DNA from: Actinomycetota bacterium
Lineage (GTDB): Bacteria; Actinomycetota; Coriobacteriia; Anaerosomatales; D1FN1-002
Length of the DNA: 9,425 bases
Assembly: GCA_005774595.1 (NCBI GenBank)
Contig: VAUM01000049.1
Coordinates: 1 to 9,425 of the forward strand
Direction: 5' to 3'
Below, one piece after another: positions 7,665 through 9,425 of the stretch. The position numbers and the translations under genes were made by a program. How positions within the stretch are numbered: the stretch's first letter is position 1; every line of letters starts with the position of its first letter. The notes beneath the pieces were generated by a model. That model saw only the letters and a program-made list of their open reading frames with translations. It was not told the origin of the DNA and did no database searches.

Positions 7665-8963
7665 TCAGCCGCGCTCGGAGCGGTCGCGCCCGGCGTCCTT
7701 GGCGCGGTAGAGTGCCCGGTCGGCCCTTCTGAGCAGGTCGCCGGCGGACTCGTGCTCGCCCTGAAGCCGTGCGGCGACGCCGGCGCTCGCCGTCACGGGG
7801 GACTCGACCCCGGCGACCGCGCCGGTCCTGCGGACCACCGCGTCCCTGATGCGTTCCGCGGCCGACATGGCCTCGGCCTCGGACGCACCGGGCAGGATGA
7901 CGAGGAACTCCTCGCCGCCGATCCGCGCGACCGTATCGTAGCCGCGCGCCTCCGAGGCCATGCCCTCGGCGGCAGCCGCGAGCACCGCGTCCCCGACAGC
8001 GTGCCCGGCCGTGTCGTTGATGCGCTTGAAGCGGTCGAGGTCCAGCATCAGCACGCCGAGTCCCGCGTCCGCGCGCTGGGCGCGCTCGACCTCGCCGGCG
8101 AGACGCTGCATCGCCGCCCGGCGGTTGGCGAGGCCGGTGAGCGGATCGGTCGTCGCCATCTGCCGAAGCCGCGTCTCCGCCGCCAGCAGGCTGCCGAGCA
8201 GGTTCGTGAGCAGGAGGTAGAGAACGAGCAGGAGCGTGCCGAGCGAGCCCGCGAGAGCGGCGGCCGTGTACGCGCGCCCGTCACGGATGGCGCGGTCGAC
8301 CTCGCGGGCGTCGATCGCGACGCTGATGCCGCCGGCGATCTCGCCGGGTACCCAGCCCTGCCGCGCGTGGCACCGCACGCAGTCCGGCGCGACCTCGAGC
8401 GGCATCACGTAGCGGTATTGGGACCGCTCCGCGTCGCGGAACAGCCGCTCGTGCTCGGACGCGCCGGCCGCGAACGCCGCCAGCGCCTCCGTCTCGAAGG
8501 CGTCGGCGCGGTTGTAGGGGTTCAGCGGCCGGTCGCTGGCCATGTGGAAGCGTGCACGGGTCCCCGGCATGGCCGAGAACTCCGAGTTGATCTCGCGCAC
8601 CACGAGCGACGGGTTCTGGAGCACGTAGACGGTCCCGCTCTCATCGCGGATGCGCGTGCGCAGGCCCAAGATGCCCTTCAGGTACGGGTTGAGCGTCGTC
8701 TCCTGGGTCTCCGGCACGTACACGCCACCGTGGCGGGCGACGTACTGCCGGGTGGCGACGATCTCCCTGGTGAACGCGCGGGCCTGCAGGAGAAGCTGCT
8801 CGTGAAGGCCGGCCTCGGCGCGCCACTGGCCGTACACGAAGGTCGCGACCGCCATGAACGCGATGAGCAGGCCGCCCGCTACCATGACGCGACGCGCCCG
8901 ATGGGACGTCGCGGCGGGGTCGACCAGGATGTCCCGGTCGGCGTCGTCAGCCGGAAGCGGCAT
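7665..8963 (-). CDS. Membrane diguanylate cyclase with c-heme Tll0287-like sensor domain
   Basis: A 432-residue sensor enzyme predicted to make cyclic di-GMP from two GTP. Order: cytoplasmic N-terminus, membrane segment about 26-45, extracytoplasmic Tll0287-like (DUF3365) domain about 50-220, membrane segment about 232-256, GGDEF domain about 270-428. Typical of the sensor domain are NPYLKGI (92-98), LQNPSLVVREIN (115-126), RPLNPYNRADAFE (145-157) and CVRCH (195-199), a covalent heme c site on the outer side, as cytochrome c maturation needs. The cyclase has DLDRFKRIND (308-317), HAVGD (321-325) and the signature GGEEF (349-353). RGYD (340-343), five residues before GGEEF, is an intact inhibitory I-site. 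The start overlaps xseB by 17 bp with GGAGGG 11 bases upstream. The signal (redox state or a gas ligand) is inferred. It ends TGA. Confidence 0.93.
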   Translation of the reverse strand: MPLPADDADRDILVDPAATSHRARRVMVAGGLLIAFMAVATFVYGQWRAEAGLHEQLLLQARAFTREIVATRQYVARHGGVYVPETQETTLNPYLKGILGLRTRIRDESGTVYVLQNPSLVVREINSEFSAMPGTRARFHMASDRPLNPYNRADAFETEALAAFAAGASEHERLFRDAERSQYRYVMPLEVAPDCVRCHARQGWVPGEIAGGISVAIDAREVDRAIRDGRAYTAAALAGSLGTLLLVLYLLLTNLLGSLLAAETRLRQMATTDPLTGLANRRAAMQRLAGEVERAQRADAGLGVLMLDLDRFKRINDTAGHAVGDAVLAAAAEGMASEARGYDTVARIGGEEFLVILPGASEAEAMSAAERIRDAVVRRTGAVAGVESPVTASAGVAARLQGEHESAGDLLRRADRALYRAKDAGRDRSERG

Positions 8964-9189
8964 CCTTCTCTTCGCCCTCCAGCTCGCCGACCAGCACCGT
9001 CACGCGCTGCTCGGCATCCGCGAGCTTGGCCTGCAGCGCCTTGAGCAAGGCGACGCCGCGCTCGTAGCGCTCCATGCTGCGCTCCAGGTCGAGGTCGCCG
9101 CGCTCCAGCGCGCCGACGATCGACTCGAGTTCCGCAAGGGCCTCACCGAACGCCATCTCGTCCGGTGCGGCGGGTCCGTTCTCGTCCAT
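8947..9189 (-). CDS. xseB: Exodeoxyribonuclease VII small subunit
   Basis: An 80-residue subunit of exonuclease VII, which degrades single-stranded DNA to oligonucleotides. The family pattern is clear: FGEALAELESIVGALERGDLDLERSMERYERG (residues 14-45) followed by LLKALQAKLADAEQRV (48-63), two helices that form the coiled dimer binding XseA. Length is normal. The ATG directly follows the xseA TAG and has GGAGG 5 bases upstream, inside the end of xseA, so the two subunits are probably translationally coupled. Its end overlaps the cyclase gene by 17 bp. It ends TGA. Confidence 0.95.
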   Translation of the reverse strand: MDENGPAAPDEMAFGEALAELESIVGALERGDLDLERSMERYERGVALLKALQAKLADAEQRVTVLVGELEGEEKDAASG

Positions 9190-9425
9190 CTAGCCCTCCC
9201 CGTGGGTCCCGGTCACGTCACAGTCTATAGAGCCGCGAGCCAGCCTGACCACGACGCCGTCCCCGGCCGAGACGCGCTCCGCGTCGCGGAGCACGCCGCC
9301 GTCAGGCCCGAAGCACGCGGCGTAGCCCCGCTCGAGCATGCCGAGCGGCGAGAGGTCACCGGCGCGCGCACCGAGCAGCTCGACGCGCTCGCGCAGCGTG
9401 TCGACCTCGCCGGCGAGGTCGACAC
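9190..9425 (-). CDS. xseA: Exodeoxyribonuclease VII large subunit, C-terminal part
   Basis: The last 77 codons of the catalytic large subunit, entering from the right edge and ending at TAG 9190-9192. The true frame contains no start codon near the edge and is recognised by SPLGMLERGYA (residues 25-35 of the fragment), GGVLRDAERVSAGDGVVVRL (42-61) and ARGSID (62-67), matching the end of the family (SPL..L.RGYA, then a short beta domain with G..V..R). The coiled-coil middle and nuclease parts lie outside the window. The stop is directly followed by the xseB ATG. Confidence 0.93.
   Translation of the reverse strand, partial: VDLAGEVDTLRERVELLGARAGDLSPLGMLERGYAACFGPDGGVLRDAERVSAGDGVVVRLARGSIDCDVTGTHGEG

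Noticed and set aside
7095..9044. 649-codon plus-strand open frame opposite degV, HIT, the cyclase and xseB
   Set aside because: It crosses four minus-strand genes with strong motifs; long spurious frames are expected at this GC content.
9228..9425. Minus-strand frame starting near the right edge as a separate small Ser/Arg-rich protein
   Set aside because: Another frame of the same strand gives the unmistakable XseA C-terminus with SPL..L.RGYA.

Overview
The window is high-GC bacterial chromosome; third codon positions in the real genes are almost all G or C. Apart from a short gene end at the left edge, every gene lies on the minus strand. The proteins look actinobacterial: the ferrochelatase has the FGGP N-terminal form and the heme enzymes fit the coproporphyrin-dependent route of Gram-positives. 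My best guess is a member of the Actinomycetota, possibly a deep-branching or Coriobacteriia-related lineage; this is inferred from protein character only.

Read in the direction of transcription (right to left), the layout is as follows. (1) The 3' end of xseA, then complete xseB, encode the two subunits of exonuclease VII. They are followed, with a 17-bp overlap, by a membrane diguanylate cyclase whose extracytoplasmic domain carries a c-type heme motif (Tll0287/DUF3365-like). (2) After about 100 bp with a plausible promoter come a HIT-family hydrolase and an overlapping DegV/FakB fatty-acid-binding protein. This unit is closed by strong UUCG-loop hairpins. (3) A 507-bp gap holds several hairpins and a candidate acs promoter. 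(4) acs, AMP-forming acetyl-CoA synthetase, follows. (5) The last unit is hemE-hemH-hemY, the same order as the Bacillus subtilis hemEHY operon, converting uroporphyrinogen III to coproporphyrin III and inserting iron. (6) A plus-strand gene of unknown identity ends 8 bp from the end of hemY.

The most unusual point is an in-frame amber (TAG) codon in acs at 3941-3943. The 27 codons after it, up to a second TAG, encode the conserved C-terminal tail of the Acs family (GDITTLADPSVV) with normal codon bias. This may be a recent nonsense mutation, a sequence error, or amber readthrough or recoding. TAG is also the ordinary stop of five other genes here. At two gene junctions (hemE/hemH and xseA/xseB) the TAG is followed within 0-2 codons by an in-frame ATG.

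Functionally the region joins heme synthesis, a heme-dependent second-messenger enzyme, acetate activation and housekeeping genes. No tRNA, rRNA, CRISPR array or mobile element is visible.
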